Position numbers and translations under genes: made by a program. The notes beneath the pieces were generated by a model. It made no database searches, was not told the origin of the DNA, and saw only the letters and a list, made by a program, of their open reading frames with translations. 64,000 nucleotides of DNA, from assembly GCA_963736235.1 (NCBI GenBank), contig CAVTOR010000014.1, forward strand, positions 1-64,000, written 5' to 3'. Positions 24,665 through 38,361 of this stretch are shown piece after piece (within the stretch, counting starts at the first letter, position 1; every line of letters begins with the position of its first letter). Source of the stretch: CAVORB01 sp963736235 (GTDB lineage Bacteria; Pseudomonadota; Gammaproteobacteria; Chromatiales; Chromatiaceae).

Positions 24665-25969
24665 TCACCTGCGCGCCCTGAGCAGGTAGGTCTCCACGCT
24701 CCCCTCGCCCTTCAACTCGACCCGCCCTCGGGCGTCCAGCCGGTATTTCTGCTTGAGGAACTCGTAGGTCCTGGCCGAGACGTTGACCTGGCCTGGAAGA
24801 CCCTGGGTCTCGATCCGACTGGCAACATTGACCGTGTTGCCCCAAATGTCGTAGGTGAACTTCTTGCGGCCGATGACGCCGGCGACGAGCGGACCCGAAT
24901 GAATGCCGACGCGCAGTTGGACGGGCGTTCCGTCCGGTGTCCGAAAGCGCGGCATCGCCTCGAGCATCGCCAGCGCCATCTCGGCCGCGGCCTCCGCGTG
25001 GTCGTCGCGGGGGAGCGGTATCCCGGCCGCCGCGACGTAGCAGTCTCCGGAGGTCTTGATCTTCTCAACGCCAAGCCGATCCGTGAGATCGTCGAATTCG
25101 AGAAAGATCTCGTTCAGGAGGCAGGCGATCTCCTTGGGCGCCATCCGCGACGACCATTTCGTGAAGTCCACGAGGTCGGCGAACAACACCGTGGCCAGAT
25201 CGAAGCTGTCGGCGACATTCTGCGATCGCCAGTAGGAGCGGTCGACGTCGACGATCGGCAATGCCTTCGGTACCCAGCGCTCCGCGCGCTCGCGCTCGCG
25301 CGAGGCGATCTCGCAGAGGCGGGTCTTCTCGACCACGACGCCCAGCAGGCCCGCCACCTGGAGATAGACGTTGACGTGCGCGTCGCGGTAGGTGTCGGGC
25401 TTGCGGCTCGAAAAGAACAAGAACCCGAGCGGCTTCCCCCCGGCCAACAGAGGGCACGTCAGATTGGAACGCATACCGTCTTCGACAATGCGCCGGGTCG
25501 AGTCCGATCCGGGATGGGCCAGAAGGTACTCTTTCAGGTCGTTCAGTACGCGAGGCCGGCCCGTGCCGAGTATCTCGTCAAGCGAGCTGTCCTCAAGACG
25601 GGCTGCATGGCCAGGCTTCAAGCGCTCTATGCGCGTTTCCGAACGCACCCAGATCAACCGAACCAGGGAGTTTTCCTCCTCCAGCAGCGCAAAGCCGATT
25701 CGATCGTAGGGAATGACCTGGCGGAAGGCCTCGTACACGGAATCGAGCATCTCCGGCATGGTTGCCCCGGCATTTACGCTGCGGGTCGCACGGAGAAGAA
25801 GCTCTGCCTCAGAGTGCCGCTTCTCAAGCTCCTGGCTGATCGTCAGAAGCAGTCGAACGAGGTTCGAAATTGCATCGCGCGCGCCAACCTTGACGACGAT
25901 CCGGGATCCATCCGCTGACGACATACTTCCGGCCAACTGGCGTGGCCTGACACTGCTGAGATTGGACAT
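24665..25969 (-). CDS. GAF-domain class III adenylate/guanylate cyclase
   Basis: 434 residues from the ATG at 25969, chosen because a G-rich ribosome site lies just upstream; the frame opens at 26023. A coiled helix (ISNLVRLLLTISQELEKRH) leads into a GAF domain (about residues 40-200). The catalytic domain (about 245-425) has the metal Asp in LFADLVDFTKW, the second Asp in SGDCYVAAAG, the GIHSGPLVAGVIG turn and the Asn-Arg block GNTVNVASRIE. It should make cAMP or cGMP in response to a GAF ligand. It is divergent from a phosphodiesterase gene 667 bases away. Confidence 0.88.
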   Translation of the reverse strand: MSNLSSVRPRQLAGSMSSADGSRIVVKVGARDAISNLVRLLLTISQELEKRHSEAELLLRATRSVNAGATMPEMLDSVYEAFRQVIPYDRIGFALLEEENSLVRLIWVRSETRIERLKPGHAARLEDSSLDEILGTGRPRVLNDLKEYLLAHPGSDSTRRIVEDGMRSNLTCPLLAGGKPLGFLFFSSRKPDTYRDAHVNVYLQVAGLLGVVVEKTRLCEIASRERERAERWVPKALPIVDVDRSYWRSQNVADSFDLATVLFADLVDFTKWSSRMAPKEIACLLNEIFLEFDDLTDRLGVEKIKTSGDCYVAAAGIPLPRDDHAEAAAEMALAMLEAMPRFRTPDGTPVQLRVGIHSGPLVAGVIGRKKFTYDIWGNTVNVASRIETQGLPGQVNVSARTYEFLKQKYRLDARGRVELKGEGSVETYLLRARR

Positions 25970-26635
25970 GTCTCCCCCCCGGGAATTCAGACAGGCGCTC
26001 AACGCGCCGCCACTCGCGGGCATTCCTCTATCTTGTTATTCTGCAGTGGAAACAAACCACAAGAGAAGACTTTTTACAAGCCGGTTCCGCTCTCTTTTCT
26101 AAAAACGTTGATCTAAATAGGGGAATAGCCCTCAGAGAAGCGGCGCGGACGGTATTTTCGCCCTTATCGAGGATCAGACCGGCCCCCCGCAACCTATCGG
26201 GACAACCACGGCTTCGCCGCCACCAGTTCCAGACCGATGATCCCATCCGCGCACGGATGCATCCGCGGCCGTCGCGCCGTGCCTGGCAACGATCCGGTGT
26301 TCGGGCGGTCACAACGAAACCACAACAACCGCGCGCGTGTTTTTTCCAAATCTTGGCTAGTATTCGCGATGCGGGACATGAAGAATCTTCGCTATGCGTG
26401 AAAGCTGAAATCCCCGGGGACGCGCAGGACGAGACGCTATCTCGAAGCGCGGCCCCTCCCGCACATCCCAGCCGATGAAGGTGTCAGTGCACTCACGGCC
26501 ATCGCCCTCGGCTCGTCATGGAGATCCTGCCACCGCTACACCCGCTCCGCCGTGCCACGGCGACGACGGCGGCGGGTGATTTGGGCTGACCGTTTTCGCG
26601 CTGGATCAGAGCTCCGAAACAACGCAACCACGACA
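25970..26635. other. Long intergenic region between cyclase and phosphodiesterase genes
   Basis: The 666 bases hold no supported gene. An A/T-rich stretch (about 26030-26125) is the likeliest place for the promoters of the divergent genes. No canonical CRP site (TGTGA-N6-TCACA) is visible. Confidence 0.45.
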
Positions 26636-27589
26636 ATGATCTCATCTTCACCCAAGTTCATCTGCGTCCCCTTGGGCGTTGACGGCGGCCTGAACGAGGG
26701 CAACCTCTCCGCATACCTGCTTGCCCCACACGGCTCAGACGCGTTCGCTTGCCTGGACGCCGGCACCGTCTGGAAAGGACTCGAAGTCGCGGCTCGCAGC
26801 GGCGCCTTTGCGGACCTCGCAGCAAACGAGGCCAACTTGACCGCCGAGGGTCACGTCCTCCGCAACCACGTCCGTGCATACCTGGTCACCCACACCTACC
26901 TCGACCACGTAGCCGGTCTGGCCATCGTCTCCCCGGAGGACAACCAGAAACCGATACTCGCCATGCAAGGCATCATCGACGACCTGCGCGACCACCTATT
27001 CAACTGGAAGACCTGGCCGAATTTCGCGGATCAAGGCACAGAGCCTTGCCTGGCTCAGTATCGATACATCGCCTTGCCCGAGAGAAGGCCCGAAACCATA
27101 CCGGGTACCGAGATGAAGGTCACCGCGTTCCCGCTCACGCATCGGGCCTATGACGGCAACTCGACGGCGTTTCTGATCGAGGCCGGAGGGTCCTTCGCGC
27201 TCTACATGGGGGACACCGGGCCGGACGAAGTGGAGAGCTCCGACAAGACCCTTTCGCTCTGGAAGGCGATCGCCCCGTTGATTCGGGATCGCCTGCTGCG
27301 CGGGATTTTCGTCGAGGCGTCCTACCGCAACGCCCGCCCCGACGACCTGCTCTACTCTCACCTCACCCCCGCGTGGCTGTTCAAGGCGCTGCGAAGATTG
27401 GCCGAGTTGACTGATCCTCACGCCCCCGATAAGGCGCTCGAAGGCCTGACCTTGATCATTACCCACATCAAGCCTTCGCTCCAATCCGGACCCGCCGCGC
27501 GCGATGTCATCAGGCAAGAGGTCATCGAGGCGAACGATCTCGGTCTCGACCTGGTTTTCGCGGAACAGGGAGAACGCTTCGAGTTCTGA
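26636..27589 (+). CDS. cpdP: Class II cyclic-nucleotide phosphodiesterase
   Basis: 317 residues from the ATG at 26636; the upstream open frame is Arg-rich and not conserved. The class II PDE signature lies at LVTHTYLDHVAGLAIVSP, and later FALYMGDTGPD, EASY and LTLIITHIKP supply further metal-site residues of this metallo-beta-lactamase-like family. The second His of the HxHxDH block is Tyr (CAC ACC TAC in the DNA). The enzyme hydrolyses 3',5'-cAMP or cGMP. With the cyclase it forms a make-and-break pair for one messenger. Confidence 0.85.
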   Translation: MISSSPKFICVPLGVDGGLNEGNLSAYLLAPHGSDAFACLDAGTVWKGLEVAARSGAFADLAANEANLTAEGHVLRNHVRAYLVTHTYLDHVAGLAIVSPEDNQKPILAMQGIIDDLRDHLFNWKTWPNFADQGTEPCLAQYRYIALPERRPETIPGTEMKVTAFPLTHRAYDGNSTAFLIEAGGSFALYMGDTGPDEVESSDKTLSLWKAIAPLIRDRLLRGIFVEASYRNARPDDLLYSHLTPAWLFKALRRLAELTDPHAPDKALEGLTLIITHIKPSLQSGPAARDVIRQEVIEANDLGLDLVFAEQGERFEF

Positions 27590-27634
27590 CCAAGCGCGGC
27601 GCGTCGAGGCCTGGTGCAGGGTGGGAGGCCCAGC

Positions 27635-27663
27635 CGGTTGGCTGAAACTGGCTCAGCCAACCG
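27635..27663. terminator. Perfect 11-bp inverted repeat after the phosphodiesterase gene
   Basis: CGGTTGGCTGA (27635-27645) and TCAGCCAACCG (27653-27663) pair fully around a 7-base loop. It begins 46 bases after the PDE stop. There is no T-tract, so termination is inference. Confidence 0.5.
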
Positions 27664-27743
27664 CGCCAGCCGGCGTGAGTTGTCCGGCGAGACAGAGGAT
27701 GCTGATTATCGCGGCGCCCGGCGCCTTTAAAGCGCGGAAGAAA

Positions 27744-27819
27744 TGGCGTCCCCAGGGGGAGTCGAACCCCCGTCGCCGCCGTGAAAGGGCGGTGTCCTGG
27801 GCCTCTAGACGATGGGGAC
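27744..27819 (-). tRNA. tRNA-Glu (anticodon TTC)
   Basis: 76 bases, minus strand. The acceptor arm GTCCCCA pairs with TGGGGAC, the anticodon loop is CTTTCAC, and the T arm is GGGGGTTCGACTCCCCC. The 3' CCA is encoded (TGG at 27744-27746 on the plus strand). tRNA-Ala lies 54 bases upstream in the same direction, so one transcript is likely. Confidence 0.96.
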
Positions 27820-27873
27820 GGTGTTGGGTCCCAAAAAAAACCGGTCGAACGAGGGACCGGATTCACTAGGGTT

Positions 27874-27949
27874 TGGTGGAGCCAGGCGGGATCGAACCGC
27901 CGACCTCAACACTGCCAGTGTTGCGCTCTCCCAGCTGAGCTATGGCCCC
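27874..27949 (-). tRNA. tRNA-Ala (anticodon GGC)
   Basis: 76 bases, minus strand. The acceptor arm is GGGGCCA/TGGCTCC with a wobble, the anticodon stem is ACACT/AGTGT around TGGC, and the T arm is CGGCGGTTCGATCCCGCCT. The 3' CCA is encoded. It precedes tRNA-Glu in the same orientation. Confidence 0.96.
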
Positions 27950-28157
27950 AAAAACTGAGACCCGCGATGGTACCCAGCCGGGGCACGCTTGTCTAGACTT
28001 TTTATCGCTGTCCGTGGCCCCATGAACCGTGGGAACGGGCCGTCCGCGGGACAACCCCCTCGCCGTTCCAGCATCCAATTCGGTGCTTGCGCGGTCTGCC
28101 CGACGCGGGCATGTTACCCGCCTGAGTATTCAATCACTGGGGAGTCTTGGTAAAGAA

Positions 28158-29045
28158 ATGAAACGCATCCTCCTTTTCGTGGCCACGAATGTCGCCGTGC
28201 TGTTCGTGATCAGCATCGTGTTCCAGTTGCTCGGCTTCCAGGGCCTGCTCCAGGAGAACAACGTCGACCTGGACCTGAAGGCCGTGCTGGTGTTCGCGGC
28301 GCTCATCGGCTTCGCCGGCTCCCTCATCTCGCTGTTCATGTCCAAGGCAATGGCGAAGCGGTCCATGGGCGTGCAAGTCATCGACCAGCCATCCACGCCC
28401 TTCGAGACCTGGCTGATGGAGACCGTCGCCCGTCAGGCCGAGGCGTCAGGCATCCGGATGCCTGAGGTGGGCATCTTCGAGTCGCCAGACCCCAACGCGT
28501 TCGCCACGGGTTGGAACCGCAACGACGCCCTGGTTGCCGTCAGCACGGGCCTGCTGCAGAGCATGAACAAGCAGGAGGTAGAGGCGGTGGTGGGACACGA
28601 GATCAGCCATGTGGCGAACGGCGACATGGTCACCTTGACCCTGATTCAGGGCGTGGTGAACACCTTCGTGGTGTTCCTGTCCACGGTCATCGGCCATGTC
28701 ATCGACCGTGTCGTGTTCAAGACCGAGCAGGGACATGGACCCGCCTACTTCATCGTGTCCATGATCTCCCAGGTGCTGCTGTCGATTCTCGCAACCATGG
28801 TTGTGATGTGGTTCTCCCGCTACCGCGAGTTCAAGGCCGACGCGGGCGGCGCGCGCCTGACCAGCAACACGAGCATGGCCGCGGCGCTGCGCCGACTGCA
28901 GATGGCCCATGAGCCGAAAGACCTGCCGTCTGGCGAGTTCGCCGCCTTCGGCATCAGCGGCGGCATCGGCGAGGGCCTCAAGCGCCTGTTCATGAGCCAT
29001 CCTCCGTTGGAAGAGAGAATCGCCGCGCTGGAAAGCCGCGGCTAG
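28158..29045 (+). CDS. htpX: Membrane zinc metalloprotease HtpX
   Basis: 295 residues from the ATG at 28158 (MKRILLFVATNVAVLF), the usual family start; an in-frame extension to 28029 is not conserved. Two N-terminal membrane helices precede the zinc motif HEISH (EAVVGHEISHVANGD), and the third ligand Glu is in YREFKADAGGARL. HtpX degrades misfolded inner-membrane proteins together with FtsH. Heat or envelope-stress control is usual, but no promoter element is clear here. Confidence 0.95.
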   Translation: MKRILLFVATNVAVLFVISIVFQLLGFQGLLQENNVDLDLKAVLVFAALIGFAGSLISLFMSKAMAKRSMGVQVIDQPSTPFETWLMETVARQAEASGIRMPEVGIFESPDPNAFATGWNRNDALVAVSTGLLQSMNKQEVEAVVGHEISHVANGDMVTLTLIQGVVNTFVVFLSTVIGHVIDRVVFKTEQGHGPAYFIVSMISQVLLSILATMVVMWFSRYREFKADAGGARLTSNTSMAAALRRLQMAHEPKDLPSGEFAAFGISGGIGEGLKRLFMSHPPLEERIAALESRG

Positions 29046-29058
29046 CCCCTCTCCCATG

Positions 29059-29080
29059 CCCGGCGGCTCGTGCCGCCGGG
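29059..29080 (+). terminator. Perfect 9-bp hairpin after htpX
   Basis: CCCGGCGGC (29059-29067), loop TCGT, GCCGCCGGG (29072-29080), starting 14 bases after the htpX stop. GC-rich without a T-tract. Confidence 0.6.
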
Positions 29081-29245
29081 CGCGCTCCTGCCCCGCCGTT
29101 CGCGCCCCGCTGCCGGCTTGTTGCACGAGAGAGAAGAGTCTTTTTCGCCCTCGGCCGTTTATGGGTCCGAGCCGCGCCACCAGTTTCCGTCTAACCCGAA
29201 ACGACCACCGCCCGGCGCAATCTCTGGGGCTGAGGAGCCATAGCC

Positions 29246-29797
29246 GTGTTGCGTAACACCGAAGAAAGCTACGGCCTCGTCGCCATCGTCCTTCATTGGT
29301 CGATGGCGGTCGTGGTGCTCGTCCTGTTCACTCTTGGCCTGTGGATGGTCGACCTGACCTATTATGATTCCTGGTACCGACGCGCCCCGGAGATCCACAA
29401 GGGCATGGGCGTGCTGCTCGCCGTCGCCCTGGCGTTGAGGCTCATGTGGCGATGGGCCAACCCCCGACCGCGGCCTGAGCCGGGCCTGTCCCTGCTCGAG
29501 CGCCGGGCGGCTTCCGTAGCCCACGTCCTGCTGTATGTCCTGCTCTTGGCGGTCATGATCAGCGGGTATCTGATCTCCACCGCCGACGGCCGCGCCATCG
29601 ACGTTTTCGGCCTGTTCGCGGTCCCTGCGAGCGTCACCGGCATCCCTAATCAGGCGGATCTGGCAGGAGACGTGCACCTCGCCCTCGCCATCTCCGTTGT
29701 GACCCTCGCCGGAATTCACGCGGCGGGCGCACTCAAGCATCACTTCCTAGACCGGGACCGAACCCTGCTGCGCATGCTGGGTCCAGGTCGACGCTGA
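29246..29797 (+). CDS. Cytochrome b561 family membrane protein
   Basis: 183 residues from the GTG at 29246 with GAGGAG upstream. Four membrane helices carry His residues at typical haem positions: LHWSMAVVVL (helix 1), EIHKGMGVLL (helix 2), VAHVLLYVLLLAV (helix 3) and GIHAAGALKHHF (helix 4). Such proteins pass electrons from quinol. The gene is followed 26 bases later by a YceI gene, the common CybB-YceI pairing. Confidence 0.9.
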   Translation: MLRNTEESYGLVAIVLHWSMAVVVLVLFTLGLWMVDLTYYDSWYRRAPEIHKGMGVLLAVALALRLMWRWANPRPRPEPGLSLLERRAASVAHVLLYVLLLAVMISGYLISTADGRAIDVFGLFAVPASVTGIPNQADLAGDVHLALAISVVTLAGIHAAGALKHHFLDRDRTLLRMLGPGRR

Positions 29798-29823
29798 CGA
29801 CCCCAACCACAGAGGAAACCACC

Positions 29824-30417
29824 ATGAAGCGCATTCGAACAGTCACCAAGGCAGGCGCAACCATCGCGCTCTCCGCCGCACTGCTGCTGCCCGCTCTCGC
29901 GGCCGCGGACAAGTACGTTATCGACACCGAGGGCGCCCATGCCTTCGTGCAGTTCCGCATCAAACACCTTGGCTACAGTTGGCTGTACGGGCGCTTCAAC
30001 GACTTTGGCGGCAGCTTCACCTACGACGAGGCTAATCCGAACGATGCGAAGGTTGAGGTCGTGATCAAGACCGCGAGCATCGACTCCAACCACGCCGAGC
30101 GCGACAAGCACCTGCGGGATGCGGACTTCCTCGACGTCGCGACCTATCCCGAGGCCCGCTTCGAGAGCACCTCCTACAAGGAGACCGGCATCAACAAGGC
30201 GATGCTGGAGGGAAACCTGACCCTGCACGGCGTGACCAGGCCCGTGACCATCGACGTCGCCAAGATCGGCAGCGGTCCCGACCCCTGGGGCGGCTATCGG
30301 CGCGGCTTCGAGGGCACGACGAGCCTGAAGCTCGCGGACTTCGGCATCGACTACGACCTCGGCCCCGCCTCGCGGGAGGTCGAGCTCACCCTCTCAATCG
30401 AAGGTATCCGCAAATAG
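29824..30417 (+). CDS. yceI: YceI family periplasmic lipid-binding protein
   Basis: 197 residues. A signal peptide (residues 1-28, ending LLLPALAAAD) precedes YVIDTEGAHAFVQFRIKHLGYSW, the YceI start. The core ends in LADFGIDYDLGPASREVEL. The fold is a lipocalin-like barrel that binds polyisoprenoid lipids such as ubiquinone-8. AGAGGAAA before the ATG is the ribosome site. It is cotranscribed with cytochrome b561 upstream and pirin immediately downstream. Confidence 0.94.
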   Translation: MKRIRTVTKAGATIALSAALLLPALAAADKYVIDTEGAHAFVQFRIKHLGYSWLYGRFNDFGGSFTYDEANPNDAKVEVVIKTASIDSNHAERDKHLRDADFLDVATYPEARFESTSYKETGINKAMLEGNLTLHGVTRPVTIDVAKIGSGPDPWGGYRRGFEGTTSLKLADFGIDYDLGPASREVELTLSIEGIRK

Positions 30418-30418
30418 G

Positions 30419-31288
30419 GTGAAAGCCATGAGTGCGCGCCGCCTGCGGCAGAGAATCGGCGCCATGACGGTCACCGAAGGAGCGGGCGTGACGCTGCGCC
30501 GCTCCCTCGGGCTGCCCGCCTTGCGCCACCTCGACCCCTTCCTAATGCTGGACCACTTCTCCAGCGACGATCCGGACGACTACAGCGCCGGATTTCCGGA
30601 CCACCCGCATCGGGGCTTCGTCACCTTCACCTACATGCTCGACGGTCACATGGAGCACCGCGACAGCATGGGCAACCAGGGCGACCTGCGCGCCGGCGGG
30701 GTGCAGTGGATGCGGGCCGGGAGCGGCGTGATCCACTCGGAGATGCCGCGCCAGACGGACGGGCTGATGCGCGGCTTTCAGCTCTGGATCAATCTTCCCG
30801 CCGCGCAGAAAATGAGCCCGCCCGCCTATCAGGAGCTGGACGCGAGCAGCATCCCCGTGGTGGAGGCGCAGGGCGCGCGGGTAAAGGTGTTGAGCGGGCA
30901 CTTTCTCGACCGCGAGGGTCCGGTGCACGACCCGCTCACGGGTCTATTGTACCTGGACGTGTCGCTGCCGGCGGGGAGTCGCTTCGAGCTTCCGCTCGGC
31001 GAGGAGATGACCGGCTTCCTCTACCCGTTCGAAGGAGAGATCGTGGTGGCGGACCGGCCCCTGCGAGCTCACGAGCTGGGGGTGCTCGGCCCCGGGGATC
31101 GGATCGAAGCGGCGGCAACGGCGAACGCGGCCGCGCGGCTGATCCTGGTCGCGGGACGACCCTTGAAAGAGCCCATCGTCCAGCACGGGCCCTTCGTCAT
31201 GAACACGCGGGAACAGATCGATGAGGCCCTGCGGGATTATCGCGACGGGCGACTGGTGAAAGGCCCTGCCGCTGGCTTGCCGCCCTGA
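30419..31288 (+). CDS. Pirin family cupin protein
   Basis: 289 residues. It starts at the GTG at 30419, one base after the yceI stop, or at the ATG at 30428. The N-terminal cupin has the metal ligands of pirins: HPHRGF (two His) and VIHSEM (His and Glu). LDPFLMLDHF is the family signature. Bacterial pirins can act as quercetinases or redox cofactors; the role here is open. Confidence 0.92.
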   Translation: MKAMSARRLRQRIGAMTVTEGAGVTLRRSLGLPALRHLDPFLMLDHFSSDDPDDYSAGFPDHPHRGFVTFTYMLDGHMEHRDSMGNQGDLRAGGVQWMRAGSGVIHSEMPRQTDGLMRGFQLWINLPAAQKMSPPAYQELDASSIPVVEAQGARVKVLSGHFLDREGPVHDPLTGLLYLDVSLPAGSRFELPLGEEMTGFLYPFEGEIVVADRPLRAHELGVLGPGDRIEAAATANAAARLILVAGRPLKEPIVQHGPFVMNTREQIDEALRDYRDGRLVKGPAAGLPP

Positions 31289-31305
31289 TGCATGCGAGTC
31301 GCGCG

Positions 31306-31337
31306 CATTGACGCGGGGCCGCCGCCCCGGGTCAATG
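31306..31337. terminator. 14-bp hairpin between convergent pirin and small-protein genes
   Basis: CATTGAC (31306-31312) pairs with GTCAATG (31331-31337), and inside it CGGGGC pairs with GCCCCG after one mismatch. It serves convergent genes. Confidence 0.55.
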
Positions 31338-31351
31338 TCGGGGCGAAGGCA

Positions 31352-31591
31352 TCAGGGATGGAGCTTGTAGTGGTGATGGGCCTCGTCGTCTCGGTAGTGC
31401 ACATCGGTCCAGCACTTGGGCAGGGCCTCGTCCGAGGGAAACACCAGCACGGCCTTCTCGAACTGCTCGGGATCCTGCAGCTCCTCGCCGGCGTGGTAAC
31501 GGCCCACCAATGTCGAATGCAGAGGATTGAAGAGATCCCGCAGGCTGAGGACCTCGACCAACTTGCCGCTGTCTTTGTGCTTCAGGAACAT
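31352..31591 (-). CDS. Conserved small protein (often labelled acetyltransferase)
   Basis: 79 residues: MFLKHKDSGKLVEVLSLRDL, then GRYHAGEELQDPE and VFPSGEALP-like FPSDEALPKCWTDVHY. I recognise this as a recurring small gammaproteobacterial family that databases often name acetyltransferase, but it is too short for a GNAT fold and no function can be read from it. GGAG lies before the ATG. It is transcribed alone, converging with pirin. Confidence 0.75.
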   Translation of the reverse strand: MFLKHKDSGKLVEVLSLRDLFNPLHSTLVGRYHAGEELQDPEQFEKAVLVFPSDEALPKCWTDVHYRDDEAHHHYKLHP

Positions 31592-31713
31592 GACTGCTCT
31601 CCTCTTTGATTGGCGGTTTTTTCCTCTGCCTTGAGTATGGCGGGCCGGGGTCGAATTTCAAATCAGGCGCCCCGTCACTGATCGGCGCCGGGCATATCCC
31701 GGCAGCGACGGTT

Positions 31714-31956
31714 TCAGCCGGACTGCGCCGACCACTGCTCCGGCGTGTAGGTCTTGATCGAAATCGCGTGCAGCTCGCCGCTCTCGATCTGCGGCTTGAC
31801 CGTCGCCATGACCAGCCGCTGCTTCTGGATCGGGGTCTTGCCCACGAAGTCCGCGCTCACCACCACGGCCTCGAAGTGGCTGCCGTCCCCAGTGACCGTG
31901 ACCTCGGCGCCAGGCATACCGTCACGGATAAGCTTCGTTACTGCATCGGTTTCCAT
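31714..31956 (-). CDS. ibaG: BolA family protein IbaG
   Basis: 80 residues, short and complete for the IbaG (YrbA) group. The motif DGSHFEAVVVSADFVGKTPIQKQRLV contains the conserved His and the FxGK turn, and GELHAISIKTYTPEQW closes the domain. BolA proteins bind monothiol glutaredoxins through an Fe-S cluster, with the His as ligand. Here it stands apart from its common mla/murA context. Confidence 0.92.
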   Translation of the reverse strand: METDAVTKLIRDGMPGAEVTVTGDGSHFEAVVVSADFVGKTPIQKQRLVMATVKPQIESGELHAISIKTYTPEQWSAQSG

Positions 31957-32048
31957 CGTGTTTCACCCTGATACTTCTATAAGATGGACTGCAATCTGCG
32001 GCCGAAACGGCACAACTCAATTTCGTTGTTCGCCGCCGAGGCTCGCGC

Positions 32049-33629
<1,581 letters not shown>

Positions 33630-33832
33630 GAGGGAACAAGAGGTTCGGGAAAATTTTGGGATTATACCCCAAGCGCAGGGCTCGCCGGTGACCTAGAAAA
33701 CGGCGGCGAACACCTGCGTCTGCCCGGGCACCGGACGCGCCGGCACTGTCGGCACCGACCCGAGTTCTGAGAATCGAGGCATCCGGGAACCGTGCCTTTC
33801 GGTTGCCATGCGCTGAGCAAGCCAGGATGGTC

Positions 33833-34312
33833 TTATTCAGCACGCCCATCCAGGGACCGCGCCATGATGACGGCGTCCTCGCGACCCTTGTCCGCGGGGT
33901 AGTAGCCATGGCGCACCGCGACCTCGCAGAATCCCTCTGATTCGTAGAGGCCGATCGCCGGGCGGTTGGAGACCCGCACCTCCAGGAAGGCGTTCTCGGC
34001 ATGGTGCCCGCGGGCGATGGCGAGCAGCCTGCGCAGCATTCGGCGCCCGAGCTGGCGGCCCTGCCAATCGGGGTGAACGCACACGTTGAGCACATGGCAC
34101 TCGCCCACCGCCACCGACATGACTCCATGCCCGACAACCGCCCCCGCCTGCTCCGCGACCCAGCAGCAATAGCCTACCCGCAGGCAGTCGCGGAAGATCC
34201 CGTCCGTCCAGGGATGGCGATAGGCGGCGGTCTCCACGGCGAGGACCGCGGCGATATCCTCTTCCCCCATCGGGCGGAAGGCGATCTCCGGTTCCTTGAT
34301 GACGGCGCTCAT
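33833..34312 (-). CDS. rimI: Ribosomal protein S18 N-acetyltransferase RimI
   Basis: 159 residues of GNAT fold. AYRHPWTDGIFRDCL is the RimI substrate-loop signature and HPDWQGRQLGRRMLRRLL the acetyl-CoA binding motif; NRPAIGLYESEGFCEVAVRHGYY completes motif B. RimI acetylates the N-terminal Ala of S18. It converges with nothing downstream and precedes prfC by about 200 bases. Confidence 0.93.
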   Translation of the reverse strand: MSAVIKEPEIAFRPMGEEDIAAVLAVETAAYRHPWTDGIFRDCLRVGYCCWVAEQAGAVVGHGVMSVAVGECHVLNVCVHPDWQGRQLGRRMLRRLLAIARGHHAENAFLEVRVSNRPAIGLYESEGFCEVAVRHGYYPADKGREDAVIMARSLDGRAE

Positions 34313-34669
34313 CTCGATCCGCCCGATCGGCGTCTTCCGTTGCGGTTCAACAATGACGGGACCCCCGCTCGTAAGCGATCCTTCCCGACATAATAAAACC
34401 CGGAGTGATCCCGGTCATGTCCGCTTTCGATTCTTCTCGGAACCCCCTTTTCCGCAACAGCATGGACATATTGATTCGGGATATAGTAAGCATTGCAACC
34501 ATGGCCGCCGCGGCCGGACGCAGCACCCAACAGGGTTCCCCCCTCGGCGCTCCAATCGCATGTCAGCTCAAGAGACGAGGACCGCTTCCAGCGGGACGTT
34601 CCGGATCGGAATCCTTCAACACCGCGTAGCGCGCCGGGGCTTTTCAATTCAGCATTTCAGGGTTGATCG
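34313..34669. other. Intergenic between rimI and nifJ
   Basis: Divergent promoter region of 357 bases with A/T-rich segments (34460-34500). No known operator is recognised. An AGGG at 34660 precedes the nifJ start. Confidence 0.4.
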
Positions 34670-38256
<3,587 letters not shown>

Positions 38257-38334
38257 GGCGGATTCGCGAAGCGTGTATCCGCCATCAGCGACCGACGCGG
38301 TGGATTACGGCGCGAAAAACGCGCTTAATCCACC
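38257..38334 (+). repeat. Pair of REP-like palindromes
   Basis: Palindrome 1 is GGCGGAT...ATCCGCC (38257-38263, 38277-38283), with an inner CGC/GCG. Palindrome 2 is GGTGGATTA...TAATCCACC (38299-38307, 38326-38334), with inner GCGCG-AAAAA-CGCGC. Together they look like a REP doublet between nifJ and the next gene, as served by RAYT transposases. They may also stabilise or end the nifJ transcript. Confidence 0.65.
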
Positions 38335-38361
38335 CTAGGAACCCGATTCTGGAGAACCCCT

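Noticed and set aside
27711..27735. GGCGCC-rich palindrome near tRNA-Glu as terminator
   Set aside because: Short self-complementary GC run without a T-tract; too weak to call.
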